Source: Chaetomium olivaceum (lineage: Eukaryota; Ascomycota; Sordariomycetes; Sordariales; Chaetomiaceae). From it: a DNA stretch of 64,000 nt. Under the pieces are notes generated by a model. That model searched no databases and was not told where the DNA came from. It saw nothing but the letters and a program-made list of their open reading frames with translations. The stretch is from the NCBI GenBank assembly GCA_039881045.1, contig JAYWVB010000051.1, positions 179,938 through 243,937 of the forward strand. The letters run 5' to 3'. Positions 44,518 through 56,055 of this stretch are shown one piece after another (the stretch's first letter is position 1; each line of letters opens with the position of its first letter). The translations under genes were made by a program, and so were the position numbers.

Positions 44518-45558
44518 ATGTGGCCTTGGAGTAGCGGCTCCGACAGGCCTGCGGGCTCATCTACTTCCCAGAATGAATCTTCCAAGCCGCCACAGCCCCA
44601 GAGCGTGGCAAAAGACGTGAAGAATGCCGCCGCCGAGTTCGATCCGAGCAAGCTTCCCGACAAACAGAAGCTCAACCCCAAGCTGCAGAAGATCATGGAC
44701 AAGGAAGACCACGAAGAGAATTTCTTCGACGAGCTCGTCGACGGCTAGTACGCCACAACCCCCCCCAACCCTCCCTCCCTCTTAAACTCCCCACCCCCAC
44801 GCCCGCCGCAACGCAACACAAACATCCCTAACCAAAACCCATATTCACAACCCCCCCCTCATAGCGCACCCCCTTCCACCGAATCCAACGTCCGCTACGC
44901 TGCGTACGCGGCCCGCTTCCGCACCATCCTGCTCTCGGCGCACCGCTACGTGGCCTACACATCCGACATTGGCGAATCCTTCCGTCCCGTCGCCCACCCC
45001 TGGCTCGTCCGCGGCGCCTACGGCGTCTCGTGGGCCTACATCCTCGGCGATGTCAGCTACGAGGGCTACAAGGCCTACTGGCATAACCAGCGCGCCCTCA
45101 ACCCCCGCCTCGAGCTCACCGCGCGCCAGCAGAAGATACTGGGGGTGGAGGATGCGACGACTCCGCCGCCGGCTGCGGCAGACCCTGCGTTGGGCGCGGG
45201 TGTGGGTGCGGTGGCGCCGTTGGATGATTACCGCACCGTGATGCTGCAGCGCGGGATCTTTCAGAGCTTGGCGAGTATGGGTTTGCCGGCGTTTACGATC
45301 CACAGTGTGGTGAGGTACAGCGGGCGGGCGATGAAGGATGTGAAGAATGTGCGGGTGCGCACGTGGGCGCCGATCGGGCTCGGCCTGGCCGTCGTGCCGT
45401 TCCTGCCGACCATCTTCGACAAGCCGGTTGAGAACGCGGTCGAGTGGGCGTTCCATAAGGGGTTTGAGGCGTATGGTGGCCATGACGCCGTGGGGAACGC
45501 GCCGCTCATTGGGAGGGAGAAGCAGTTGAGTGAGAGGCCTAAGGAGAAGAGGGAGTGA
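44518..45558 (+). CDS. MTP18-like mitochondrial fission process protein
   Basis: Inner-membrane protein of the MTFP1/MTP18 family, linked to mitochondrial division. Exons 44518-44747 and 44865-45558 give 307 residues, with the Tyr of DGYAPP assembled over the junction. An N-terminal hydrophilic part (MWPWSSG) is followed by the conserved core VRYAAYAARFRTILLSAHRYVAYTSDIGESFRP and SWAYILGDVSYEGYKA. The second half of the family domain is QSLASMGLPAFTIHSVV, TWAPIGLGLAVVPFLPTIFDKPVE. Convergent with cuz1. Confidence 0.88.
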
Positions 45559-45829
45559 GGTGTGACGGCGGGGGCAGGGTTGGGTCTGGTGGCTTTCTCT
45601 CAGCTCTGTATGTGACAGTCATGTTCACGGCTCGGGGGCGTTACGGTTTCTGGTGGTGTTGTTTATCAATCTTCCGATCAATGTACGATGCTTATTTCAG
45701 GAAAGTATTGGTGTCCAGGTTGCTTTCCCATACGACCGCCGCCCAGCCCGGTATCTATCCGCAAACGCCTGTCAAACCCAAACGCTATGCTAAACCATGC
45801 GAAGATGGAAACCCTCCTTTAACACTAAT

Positions 45830-46792
45830 TCAAGTCTCAATCAAATCCGGCGGTGGCCCAACGCCTCTCAGCAAGACAACCGTGTTGCCGCTTTGTAACA
45901 CCTTCCCGAGCTTCTCGCTGAATTCCAACATTCTCCCCCCTTCTACATGAAACACCCGCAACTTGTCCTCCTCCGAGTTTGACTGGTTGTTGATATTTTG
46001 TACCTGTAAGCTCCGTGCCGCAGCGTCCAGCATCTTGCCCACCACCCAGTCCTGCGAGTAAAAGAATTCGCCCTTGGGCAGCTTCGCCTTGGCCGTGGCC
46101 GCCTCAGCCTCAACATACAGATACACCCGCTTCTCAGGCGCAATCTTCGCATCACCCTTAGCCGTCTTCTTCAAATTATTCACTGCGATCATCTGCGCAA
46201 CCTTGGGCTTGGCGCTTGGCGACGAGAACGTGACCTTGGCCTGCTCCTTCTTCGCCTGACCCCAGAGGCGGAACCGTTCCAGGGCGCTCTTCGCCCCGTC
46301 CGCGACGGCAGCCGCCTGGGCCGCGCTCGCCGCCCGCGCCCCGATCGGCGTCTTGCTGCTGCACGCGTGGTCCTCGCGCAGCCGGTGCTTGAGGCAGTAG
46401 TCGCGGTTGCAGTTGCTGCAGTGCACGCCGGGCACCAGCGCCGTGCCGATCGTCGTCTTGCAGCCGTCGTCGGCGCAGGGCTTTTGGGAGACCAGGTCGC
46501 GCATGCGCCGGCCCTCGCCCGCCGAGTGTTTGGCGAGCTCGGCCTCGCGTTTTCGTGCGGCCCATGCGCCCGGGTTCGTGCAGGCGTGGCTGTCTTCGGT
46601 GCGGTGGTCGAGGCAGAAGGTCTTGTTGCAGGACTGGCATTGGAAGGGGAGGAAGTCGAGCTGGTTGCAGTAGCTGTATTGGCAGTGCGAGCCGATCAAG
46701 GCCGCGTCGGTGCCGCGGCTGTCGACGGCAGCGGAGGACATCTTGACGTACGAAGTCTCGTCGGAGTTATTGGAGGGGTCGGTGGATGCCAT
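45830..46792 (-). CDS. cuz1: AN1 zinc-finger protein Cuz1-like
   Basis: Proteasome- and Cdc48-associated factor for arsenite and protein stress in yeast. Intronless, 320 residues. Two AN1 fingers: CQYSYCNQLDFLPFQC...CLDHRTEDSHAC (about 37-72) and CADDGC...CSNCNRDYCLKHRLREDHAC (about 106-144). A basic linker and a ubiquitin-like C-terminal domain (KRVYLYVEAEAA...FFYSQDWVVGKMLD...VVLLRGVGPPPDLI) follow. Domain order matches Cuz1/ZFAND1. Divergent from rad4. Confidence 0.9.
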   Translation of the reverse strand: MASTDPSNNSDETSYVKMSSAAVDSRGTDAALIGSHCQYSYCNQLDFLPFQCQSCNKTFCLDHRTEDSHACTNPGAWAARKREAELAKHSAGEGRRMRDLVSQKPCADDGCKTTIGTALVPGVHCSNCNRDYCLKHRLREDHACSSKTPIGARAASAAQAAAVADGAKSALERFRLWGQAKKEQAKVTFSSPSAKPKVAQMIAVNNLKKTAKGDAKIAPEKRVYLYVEAEAATAKAKLPKGEFFYSQDWVVGKMLDAAARSLQVQNINNQSNSEEDKLRVFHVEGGRMLEFSEKLGKVLQSGNTVVLLRGVGPPPDLIET

Positions 46793-47253
46793 GGTTGCGG
46801 GCAGGTCGTCTCGGTCGCCGCCCTAATAAGGAGTGATGAAGAGCGGCTAGGTGGCAGCGGATTGCGCAATCGAACTGTTGCCGCCGCAGGTTGTCTGTGT
46901 AATGGGTGAGGCGCTGACCAAGCGAGCCGAGGTGGACGACGACGAGATCTGGTTGCCTGCGCCTCGGGGGCCTTGTGGTCACTGGAACGATCTCGAAGGC
47001 ACCCGACAGCTTTAGGTTGGCGGAGATTGGCGGGGCCAAGGGGCACATGGCGCCGATCGCTCATTTAGCGGCTTGGCATATGGGCGGCAAGGCTGGGCAC
47101 CCGGGTTAGGGTCTGGTACCTCGAGCTTTCGTTCTGTCATCCTCAGCAAGCCGCGGCAGGCAAATGATCGCCTTCGCCATCACGGCATCTCTTGCCAACC
47201 TTTCAGCGGCTTTCACCATCCGCCTCGCCACCGCGTAATAATTCGAAGCCGAA
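46793..47253. promoter_or_regulatory. Divergent promoter, cuz1 / rad4
   Basis: 461 bp between two stress/repair genes transcribed apart. No specific element was identified. Confidence 0.4.
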
Positions 47254-50127
47254 ATGCCCCCTCATGTACCGCGCAAGCGACTACGCGATCATACTCCTCC
47301 CCCTAATGATGACATCAAAACCAAGCAGAAGAGGGGGCAAAAGAGTCTCGTAGTGCCGCCGCGAAAGTCGACGCTCTTCGACGACCTGGATGCGAGCTCA
47401 ACCCCGCGGTCTTCGACACGGAATGGATCATCGAACTTGGAAATAAACAATAGCGATGACGATGGCAGCTCTTTGACGTCTCTGTCTGACGCCGATTTTG
47501 AGGATGTCCCATGCGCGAAACGACGAAAAACCCAGGCGGCGGCTGACGAAACGGACGACGACGATGACGACGATAACGGCGACGATATCGAGTTCGAAGA
47601 CGTCGAGACGCCGCAAGCGGCTTTTACCAATGTTCCCACGCCTACCGGCGACCTCGAATTGACGTTGATTAGGGACACGAGGATATCCTTGGCGAATGCG
47701 CTCGGGAAAAAGGGCCCGTCAAAGTTGGAGCGGAAGATACGGGTTGCCACACATTGTGCGCATGTTCAGTTCTTAATGTGGAATAATGCTCTCCGAAACG
47801 CTTGGCTATGCGATCCGACGGTTCAAGGCATTTTGCTGTCCCACCTTCCGCCGAGTTTATGGACCGAGGTCGACCGTTGGAGGAAAAACAGCGGACTAGA
47901 GGTGCCGGAGGAGATACCTGAGAGCGGAAAGTCGAATAAGAACCGCAAGGGGAAGGGGAAGGTCCCGGCACGAAAGGCTCGAGACTGGACCGCGGCAGCG
48001 GAGCGTCTTGAAAAGGGCGCTGTGGACATGAGCCATGGGGACCCTCTATTCAGACTAATGAAATATCTGGCCTCCTGGTGGAAGCAACGGTTCCGCATCA
48101 CTGCCCCTGGGCTACGGAAGTGGGGATACATGTCGTTGGAGAGGCTTGACCGTCTGACGAAGGCTTTTCGGAGCGATGAACATGACCAGGACAGATTCGG
48201 GGAACGAATCCGGGATCTTGACGAGTTCCGGCTGTGCGCGCAGGAATGCGCCGGCAGCCGGGATGTTGGGGCCCAACTCTTCACTGGGCTACTCAGGGCG
48301 CTAGGCTTGGAAGCTCGCCTGGTCGCCAATATCCAGCCGTTGGGTTTCGGATGGAACAAACTGGAAGAAGCGGATCCTGAGAAGGAAGGCTTCAGCTCCG
48401 GTCATACTCCAAAAAAGGAACCTGTCGGTGTCCCTCAACAAAGGTCAAACAATACGCGGGTTGATGTGACGAAGGCTGTGAAGAGTACCATCCCGAGTCG
48501 AAGTTCAAGACGACCCACCAAAGCGCAGCTGGAAGATTCGTCCGATTCCGAGCTGGCGGCCGACGATAGCGACGATGACCTAGCCATTCAAGTTCCGCAA
48601 GCTCCACAAAGAAGGGGCAAGGTTTATGACACTGACCTGGAGTTTCCTCATTACTGGACCGAAGTGTTGTCGCCAGTGACAAACAAGTATCTCGTCGTCG
48701 ACCCGATCGTCAAGGCTGTAATTGCCACAAACCGAGAGCTCGTCGAATCACTTGAGCCTCGTGGTGGCAAAGCCGACAAGGCCAAGCAAGTGATGGCTTA
48801 CATTGTTGGGCACTCGCACGACGGCACGGCTAAGGATGTCACGGTCCGCTACCTCAAACGACAAATGCTGCCCGGCCGGACCAAGGGGATGCGCATGCCT
48901 GTCGAGAAAGTGCCGGTCTACAACCGTCACGGCAAGGTCAAACGGTACGACCAGTTCGACTGGTTTAGATCCGTCATGAGCGGCTACGGCCGAGGCGATC
49001 AGAAGCACCCCATCACTGAGGTGGACGACGACGAGAATTCCACGGACCTGAAACCCGCTAAGCCCGAGAAGAAAGAAGTCAAAGAAGGCGAAGAAACCCT
49101 CCAGTACTACAAACAATCCAAAGACTTTGTCCTGGCCCGGCACCTCAAGCGCGAGGAAGCCCTGCTCCCGGGCGCCCAGCCAGTCAAGACGTTCAAAAAC
49201 AAGGGCAAAGCCGCCGAAGAAGAGCCAGTGTACGCACGGGCGGACGTCGTTCAGGTCAAGAGCGCCGAGACCTGGCACAAACAGGGGCGGGCGCCGAAGC
49301 CGGGCGAGCAGCCCCTCAAGCGGGTCCCCTACCGGGCGGCTACGACCAACCGCCGCCGCGAGATCGCTGAGGCCGAGGCCGCCACGGGCGAGAAGATGCT
49401 CCAGGGCCTGTACGGCTTCGACCAGACGGACTGGATCATCCCGCCGCCCATCGAGAACGGCGTCATCCCCAAGAACGAGTACGGCAACATCGACCTATTT
49501 GCCGAGCACATGTGCCCTGAGGGGGCTGTGCACGTGCCCTACCGCGGCGCCATGCGCGTGGCGAAGAAGATGGGGATTGACTATGCTGAGGCAGTGGTGG
49601 ATTTTGAGTTTGGGCATCGCATGGCTGTGCCGGTTATTCAGGGGGTGGTTATCGCCGAGGAGCATCATGACCACCTGATGGAGTTGTTGGCCAAGGATGA
49701 GGAGGAGAAGAAGAGGAAGGAGGACGACAAGCGGCGGAAGGCAGCCCTGGGGATGTGGAGGCGGTTTGTTATGGGGTTGCGGATTGTGGAGAGGATCAAA
49801 CAGGACTATGGGCAGGTGGGAGATGACGTGGACGTTTTTGGTCGGGGGAGCAAAGGGCAGGTTAGGAGTGATGGTGAGGAGGGGGATCCTACTGCTGGGC
49901 CGGCAGAGGATGAGGATATGGGCGGGGGTTTTCTGCCAGAGGGGTATGAAGAGGAAGAGGAGGCGCGGACCGCCAACCTGACCTCGGGATTCTTTCCTGT
50001 CGTTGACGAGGAGGATGGGGAGAACAACATGGGGCTGCTTGAGGTTGACCATGGTGAGGTCGCCCACAAGCCGTCAGCCACGCCAGCCAAGCCGGTTCCA
50101 CGTACGAAACCGAAGTCTAAATACTAA
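47254..50127 (+). CDS. rad4: DNA damage recognition protein Rad4/XPC
   Basis: Nucleotide-excision-repair damage sensor, nuclear, partner of Rad23. A single 957-codon exon with no break. An N-terminal basic/acidic segment (DDDDDDNGDDIEFEDVE) precedes the transglutaminase-like domain (VRFL-type VQFLMWNNALRNAWLCD, ARLVANIQPLGFGW, then FPHYWTEVLSPVTNKYLVVDP). The beta-hairpin domains are BHD1 (FVLARHLKREEALLPGAQPVKTF), BHD2 (EPVYARADVVQVKSAETWHKQGR) and BHD3 (MLQGLYGFDQTDWIIPPPIENGVIPKNEYGNID...MAVPVIQGVVIAEEHHD). The C-terminus is acidic. Confidence 0.95.
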   Translation: MPPHVPRKRLRDHTPPPNDDIKTKQKRGQKSLVVPPRKSTLFDDLDASSTPRSSTRNGSSNLEINNSDDDGSSLTSLSDADFEDVPCAKRRKTQAAADETDDDDDDDNGDDIEFEDVETPQAAFTNVPTPTGDLELTLIRDTRISLANALGKKGPSKLERKIRVATHCAHVQFLMWNNALRNAWLCDPTVQGILLSHLPPSLWTEVDRWRKNSGLEVPEEIPESGKSNKNRKGKGKVPARKARDWTAAAERLEKGAVDMSHGDPLFRLMKYLASWWKQRFRITAPGLRKWGYMSLERLDRLTKAFRSDEHDQDRFGERIRDLDEFRLCAQECAGSRDVGAQLFTGLLRALGLEARLVANIQPLGFGWNKLEEADPEKEGFSSGHTPKKEPVGVPQQRSNNTRVDVTKAVKSTIPSRSSRRPTKAQLEDSSDSELAADDSDDDLAIQVPQAPQRRGKVYDTDLEFPHYWTEVLSPVTNKYLVVDPIVKAVIATNRELVESLEPRGGKADKAKQVMAYIVGHSHDGTAKDVTVRYLKRQMLPGRTKGMRMPVEKVPVYNRHGKVKRYDQFDWFRSVMSGYGRGDQKHPITEVDDDENSTDLKPAKPEKKEVKEGEETLQYYKQSKDFVLARHLKREEALLPGAQPVKTFKNKGKAAEEEPVYARADVVQVKSAETWHKQGRAPKPGEQPLKRVPYRAATTNRRREIAEAEAATGEKMLQGLYGFDQTDWIIPPPIENGVIPKNEYGNIDLFAEHMCPEGAVHVPYRGAMRVAKKMGIDYAEAVVDFEFGHRMAVPVIQGVVIAEEHHDHLMELLAKDEEEKKRKEDDKRRKAALGMWRRFVMGLRIVERIKQDYGQVGDDVDVFGRGSKGQVRSDGEEGDPTAGPAEDEDMGGGFLPEGYEEEEEARTANLTSGFFPVVDEEDGENNMGLLEVDHGEVAHKPSATPAKPVPRTKPKSKY

Positions 50128-51218
50128 ACTGCTACTAAACCAAGGCGCCCACAAACCCTCGCAGTGGCCGGCTCAATATTACGAAGAGCGAGGAGGAGGT
50201 GGAGGAAAGGGAGGACAGTGACGATGGACCTGACTCGGGGTTATGAAGATGGCCGAGGTTGTCGAGTGTGGATCGCTCCTGTCGTTCGAGGGGAGAAAGG
50301 CATTTGAGAATTAGTCAAAAGGAAGAAGAGATGGGACCCCTGATCTCTGATAGCACGGGCTTCGGGTTGCGTTCCACTGTGTATCGTCAGTTGGGTGGTC
50401 TGTTCATTTCGATGACAAGCGGTGACGCTGATGGGCTCCATCTTCGATTTGAAGATAAGGGCACAGATCTCATGACGACGGACTGACGGTTGAGTGTCGG
50501 TGCGATTGTTAGGTTCACGCTCATCTCGAGTCAAATTGAGATGAGCGAATGTTGGAGTTCCTCGAAAACAACCGAGGTTTGTTTCTCTTGCCTTTCGGTC
50601 GTGCAATTACATAAAATTACCTGTTCAGGCCTTCCCTCCCTGAGCAACTGTGGTAGGCCCGTGCACGGTTGGAGAGGACAAGCGCGAAGCGCCTTCCTCA
50701 ACATACAAACGTCTGGCCACTCAGCCAACGGCTCGGCTGTCCTCAATGAAGTCAGTCCCGTCCCCGACCAGGCGAAATGGACCAGCACGTGTCTGACTCG
50801 AGTATAGGTGCCAAAAGACTCGAGGCAGCGATTCAGGTAACACGCCCGTCTGTTCACAGCCCAGGTTTATTCCGTCACTGTCTTATTAAAGGGCTATCGC
50901 ACCTCGGTCTTGATGGCTAGCTTTTATTAAGCTGTTCTCAGTCAACCTCACTTGTCCCGTCCCAGTCCTCAGTAAGGTGATTTAAAAGGTTCATACTTCA
51001 TTGCGGTCGTGGCGGCTTCCCCCACTTCAAACCATCCAACCTGCAACAATTCCAAGTGGTTTAATTGTTTCGGTCGGTAGCCTTGCTCATTGCCCAGAAA
51101 CACCACTCAAGCTACTAACTCACTCACCATCACACCCGTTTACATGCTCTTTCCCCTACCTCGCTCCTCACCGAGCGGTTCCCCTCACTCACTCCGACGC
51201 AGTTTCCGGCGCCTTACG
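50128..51218. other. Gene-free stretch
   Basis: 3' side of rad4 and the promoter/leader of the RBR gene. CT-rich just before the start. Confidence 0.45.
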
Positions 51219-54200
51219 ATGGCCTACCGAGATGTGATCGTAATCAGTTCTGACTCGCCGTCTCCTCCTCCGCCCTCTCCACCGCCCTTGCCCGCCCAAC
51301 CAAACTTCGAGGACGCCGTGGACGAACTCGACGTCGCCCTCAACGGTGGCTTTGACGACAACAATTTCCAGTTCCTACGGTAAGTCTTTCCATTTTCCCC
51401 CTCATCCTCGCACGATACGCTCCCATCCGTTGGGTAATTTTGGGCGCACATGCCAGCGCCGCCATGGGCACACCATCAGTTGCTCCAACCAGGGATTACA
51501 CCAACTTTAGAACTTCCCCAGCTTCCAGTTGTTTTCTTCAACTGGAACCCGCCATTAAGGTCCGTGAGCTTGCCGCAAGACCTTATTTCTCAACTCTTCA
51601 TGTTATTTGCACGGCTTGGGTTGTTGTCGCTTTGAGGGGTCGGCGGGGGTTCCGTCAGCAGGTCATCGATTGCCTTTGGTTTAAGGACGCCTGTTCTCCC
51701 CCATCCCGCAGTTTACCGCGGAGATACCCGAGCCCTTACTGCTGGATCCCTGGAAAATGATATCAACTGACCGGCCATCCCTACGACAAGTTTATGCGGC
51801 TCCGCCAATGGATACGGGGTAACTTCAACGTCAAATATCAAATACACTAACGTTTTGAGACAGGGGAGAATCACCACAAATGCCTGCCGTTCTTCGGTCA
51901 AGCTTGGGGCCAGCCGCTCAAAATGAGGGGAGGTCAAAATGCGAGGAGGATGTCTTGAGCTGCTTCCCAGACATATGCCCGGACTACCTGAAGATCCAAG
52001 CGGCGGAACACCAGTGGGAGTCGCAAAGCATCATCACCCGCCTTCTAGACGACCTTGAAAATAACAAACCGTATCCAAAGCGGCCGGCTTTACTAAAACG
52101 AAAGCGCCCAGAAAAGATTGAGAAGGACGAGGAGGAGGAGATGCGCCGGAAGTTTGAGGAGGAGGACCCACGCCTCGCTGGTAAAGACCAGACGTACCAG
52201 AATCTTTACATCAAGATGGGGTAAGTCACATGGCATGGCTTTGTTATTCCGCATGGTCCGGTACCAAAATGCCATTCCAATTTAAACCCCCTCCCCCGAT
52301 CTTCTACCCTTGTCTAACATGTCAATAGGAAAGCCCTGCTCAAAGCTGCGTTTCACCAGCGATATGCTGAAGACGTCGAAAGCACTCTGAAGGCGAACAA
52401 CCACCAACTTTACATGACATACCTTGCTCTTGACAAGGCCACTTGGAGTCCAGAGGCGGGACCCATCAGACTGAAGAAATTTAACGCCTTGCAGAGAGCC
52501 ATCATCAAACGCGCTCAAATCGAGCAGACCTTGCGTGACAGCGCGGCTCACCAAGCAGAGATTGATGCTCTAGCGGCATTCGATGCAGCCCGTGCCTTTT
52601 GTACAGAGATGGCCCGGGCGCGCGAGTCCAAGGAAGCCGAGCTGAAGCGGAAGGCTCAAGAGGAGGAATATAACCTCCAGCGCGCCAAGGCCGAAGGGGC
52701 GGTTGCCGACTGCGGTTGCTGCTACGAGGAGCTGGCTCTCAGCAGCATGGTTCACTGTGCCGGAGATACCACACACTGGTTCTGCCGTTCATGCGCCAAA
52801 CAAATGGCCGAACATGTGGTCGGCCTTTCCAAATACCACCTTGGCTGCATGTCAGTAGACGGCTGCGATGCGACCTTTTCTAGGGACCAGAAGGAACTCT
52901 TCTTGGATGAGAAGTTAGCCAACGCCCTGGAGTTGATCGAGCAGGAGGCGGTTCTTCGATTGGCAGGAATCGAGAACCTGGAGAATTGTCCATTCTGCCC
53001 GTATGCGGCCGAGTATCCTCCCGTCGAAGAGAACAAGGAGTTTCGGTGCGAGAACCCGGAGTGCCGCTTGGTCAGTTGCCGCCTGTGCCGAGAGGAGACC
53101 CATATACCCAAGGCTTGCGGCGAAGCCGCGAAGGAGCGTGGGCACTCCGCTCGGCGTGTAATCGAGGAGGCAATGTCTGCCGCTATGATTCGCAAGTGCA
53201 ACAAATGTAGGTCCCTCCCTTTCCCGCTTTCCGAACGATACTGACTAGATAACGATGGTAGGCGGCACTCCCTTCATCAAGGAAAATGGTTGCAACAAAA
53301 TGACGTGCACCCGAGGCGGTTGCCTCAACGTGCAATGCTACGTCTGCTCCCAGTCTTGTGACTACGGCCACTTCGACGACGTAAGCAGAGGGGGTAAGAA
53401 AGGCAACTGTCCCTTGTTTGACAGCGTCGAGGAGCGCCACCAAAATGAAGTCCATGCTGCTGAGGCGCTGGCCCGGCAGAAGGTTGCCAATGAGAACCCC
53501 GAAGTCAGCGAAGAGTTGTTGACTATCAACTTCTCGCAAAAGATCAAAGACGACGATGCGCGACGCAGGGGGATCTACCCGAATGTGAACGGCGTGGCGG
53601 TACCGGTGTTTCCCCATGTTGATCCCGGTGTGTAAAAGTCTCTCGCCGTCACCGGCCTTGCTCGAGGCTGGCACAGTTTAGCTTACTGGCCGTGGCAGCG
53701 AACTGGGAACCCCCCCCAATCCCACGCCTCCATGCGAGGCTTGCCGAACTCCACAATCAAGCGAGGCTCCTGCAGCAGCAGGCCCAAGATCGACAACGAC
53801 TATTCGACCAACACGCGCGAGCAATAATGCAACCACAAGTGAGAGCGTACATACAAGGACAGGCACAGTTACTACAGGGACACCCGATCATACGAGCACA
53901 GCAAGCACCCGCCCAGCAGAAACCAGTAGCTCAGTTGGGCGTCCTGCAACCCTTTGGGTACCCTGAGCCTTATATTATCGGAGATTTGGCCCCTTTTCCA
54001 CCGGCTCTTATTCCACCAGCCGCACGACGTGCTCCAGCCACCGTCGCCGTTTCTGCTGCTCCTGCTGTGGCCGCCCCTATTGTTCCAGCTGCTCCAGCTG
54101 CTCCACCGCCTCAACCTAGAGCAGATGACCGCCTCAAACCTTTGCGCTATAGTAATTTTGTTGCAGGGAGACAAAATACCATAGACGTGCAAGCCGGCAT

Positions 54201-54651
54201 TCGGCCCGGGAGAGTTGTTAGGAAGTGCAACCAGGTCGCTGATGCTCACAATAATCTGCTCGCTGACCCCCTCGTCGGCAATCCGTTCGATGGCTCTTAC
54301 AGCGGCCCGTTTAATGACCCTTTCAATAGCCCGTTCGCTCAGCAATTCGCCATCCAGTTTGGGGCTCCCTGGGCCCCAGGTGCTGCTATCCAGGCCCAGG
54401 GCCAAGCTGCCCAGCCCGGCCACCGGCCTAATCAGCAACAGGGAGGCGGCGCCCACAACAAGACAGGAGTCCAGGGGTCGCAGTTTCCGGAAAGTTTCGC
54501 GGCCGAGAACGCTGGCCTTGCATTCCCGGACATTGGGGACTTTCCAATACCGGACATTCTGGGCTTCGCCAATACGGGAAGACAGGCTTTTGCGATGCCG
54601 GAAATTCAGGACCCAGTGTTTCCTTCTCCGGCTGGGCAAGGGCGGCAATAA
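51219..54651 (+). CDS. RBR (RING-IBR-RING) E3 ubiquitin ligase, RNF216/TRIAD3-like
   Basis: Hybrid RING/HECT-type E3. Firm exons are 51219-51379 (MAYRDVIVISSDSP), one including 51880-52220, 52329-53206, 53262-53631 and probably 53682-54651. An exon near 51456-51570 is likely, but the joins between 51380 and 51880 are unresolved. A CUE/UBA-like stretch (VLSCFPDICPDYLKI) is followed by a coiled coil. Then come RING1 (CGCCYEELALSSMVHC...FCRSC), IBR (CPFCPYAAE...CRLCREETHIPKAC) and RING2 (CNKC/GTPFIKENGCNKMTC). RING2 reaches the CYVCSQSCDYGHFDD end. The last exon adds a Gln-rich helix and a long Ala/Pro/Gln-rich tail. If that intron is not used, the protein ends at the TAA at 53633-53635. Confidence 0.82.
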
Positions 54652-55518
54652 CACCTTTCGAAGTTTGGGCGGCGGTGTGTTGCCGTCCCGGTCGGTCACC
54701 CGAAGCTCTGCACGATAGAGCCTTGATACTGGTATTCTCGGTCGTTTCTTTGCGTTTCCTCTCTCATTCGTCCATATTCTGGCCTTCGCTCTCTCAGCAT
54801 GGATAGCACGACATCAGATCTAGGGATTTGGGCGGCAATTTCTCCATCTATTTCTCGTTAACGAGCCAAAGCACCGGACGGCGGGCAGCAATAAGACGAA
54901 ACTTCAGGCGAGGCCTGCCATCTGCGAGAGGGTAGCACCGCAAGACCGCTCAAACTTGGCAGATTAGGGGTTGGTGGGCGGGACAAGCACAACACGGCGT
55001 TTGACCTTTTGGGCTGGGGCGGGTGCTCCGGTCTGGCATGAATAACGAAGCGTGCATTTCATATCATGACATTCATCTAGCGATATCCCTCTAAATTGGT
55101 TTGCTTTCTTTGGCCGGGCGGTTGGGGTCGGCCGGCATGGGATAGGGTTTGGACTGGTTGGGGGGCTGACGGCGTTTGCTTTGACAACAGAGCCTGCCTA
55201 TGTAGATAGGTGAGCTAGGAGGAGGGTAACATGACTTCTCTAGCACAAAAAGAATTGACGAAGTTTCACACACGGCGAAACAAGCATATGCTGCGTCCGT
55301 CATTCTTTTCTCGCCATTTAATCCCTGTCTGGTGTTCGATGCCTAACTGATAGAACCGGCCTATCCCCCCCACTTACTTACGCACTGCACACATACACCC
55401 CCATCCATCCATCCCGCCTTGCTCGCTCACCACCTGACCCTTCTCTCTCCAATCGACCCTCGCGTATGTATGTACATGTACAAACACAAATAACTGAGTG
55501 GGTAGGTAAGATAGGTAC
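54652..55518. other. Gene-free stretch
   Basis: Shared 3' region of two convergent genes, with nothing recognised. Confidence 0.45.
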
Positions 55519-56055
55519 TCAACGCGTCCGCCCAAACTTCTCGTGCCACTTGCCCCGCGCCTTCGCCGCCGGCGCTGCCGCGGCCTCGTCCTCCGGCACG
55601 AGCTCTGTCGTGTCGTGCACCGTGGCGATGGTGCTCAGTCCCACCGCTGCTGCTGCTGCTGTTACTGCTGTCGATGACCCCTCACTTGTCGTGGTGGTGG
55701 CAGCAGGGGTGGGTGCGAGCAGGATGAGGGCGTTGGAGGTGTTCTTTTGGCGGAGGGAGTAGGTCTTGGAGGGGGTCTTGAGGAGGGCTGCGGTGGGTGA
55801 CGGGTGGAGGGTGAGGCTGTGTGGTGAGAGCAGGGCAGGGGGGGTGGGGGTTAGTTTTGGTGTACGTGTACGTAGCGTGAGGTGCCAGGCCACAGGCCAG
55901 GGTGGCTTGAGTTGTGGGATGTGAATCTGAACGTACGTGGGTGGGTCTTGGCTTTCGAGCTGTTCCAGCAGCTCGGGCGGTAGCTCCAGGAGCTTGTACC
56001 CCGTTCCGTCGGGCGCGTGCGAGAGGGGGATGCCGGGGCTGTTTTGTATTGACAT
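55519..56055 (-). CDS. dcc1: Sister chromatid cohesion protein Dcc1-like
   Basis: Subunit of the Ctf18-RFC clamp loader (Dcc1-Ctf8-Ctf18), acting in cohesion and replication. Exons 56055-55937 and 55816-55519 give 138 residues. Key parts are GYKLLELPPELLEQLES, then across the splice DPPT/LTLHPSPTAALLKTPSKTYSLRQKNTSNALILL, and the C-terminus GKWHEKFGRTR. The intron (120 nt) is in frame and stop-free; splicing gives the more family-like sequence. The product is much shorter than animal Dcc1, so the C-terminal winged-helix part may be absent or lost. Confidence 0.7.
   Translation of the reverse strand: MSIQNSPGIPLSHAPDGTGYKLLELPPELLEQLESQDPPTYVQIHIPQLKPPWPVAWHLTLRTRTPKLTPTPPALLSPHSLTLHPSPTAALLKTPSKTYSLRQKNTSNALILLAPTPAATTTTSEGSSTAVTAAAAAVGLSTIATVHDTTELVPEDEAAAAPAAKARGKWHEKFGRTR

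Noticed and set aside
47254..50127. Several long frames antisense to rad4 and the other GC-rich genes
   Set aside because: They are mirror frames of well-conserved coding sequence, without motifs or splice structure of their own.
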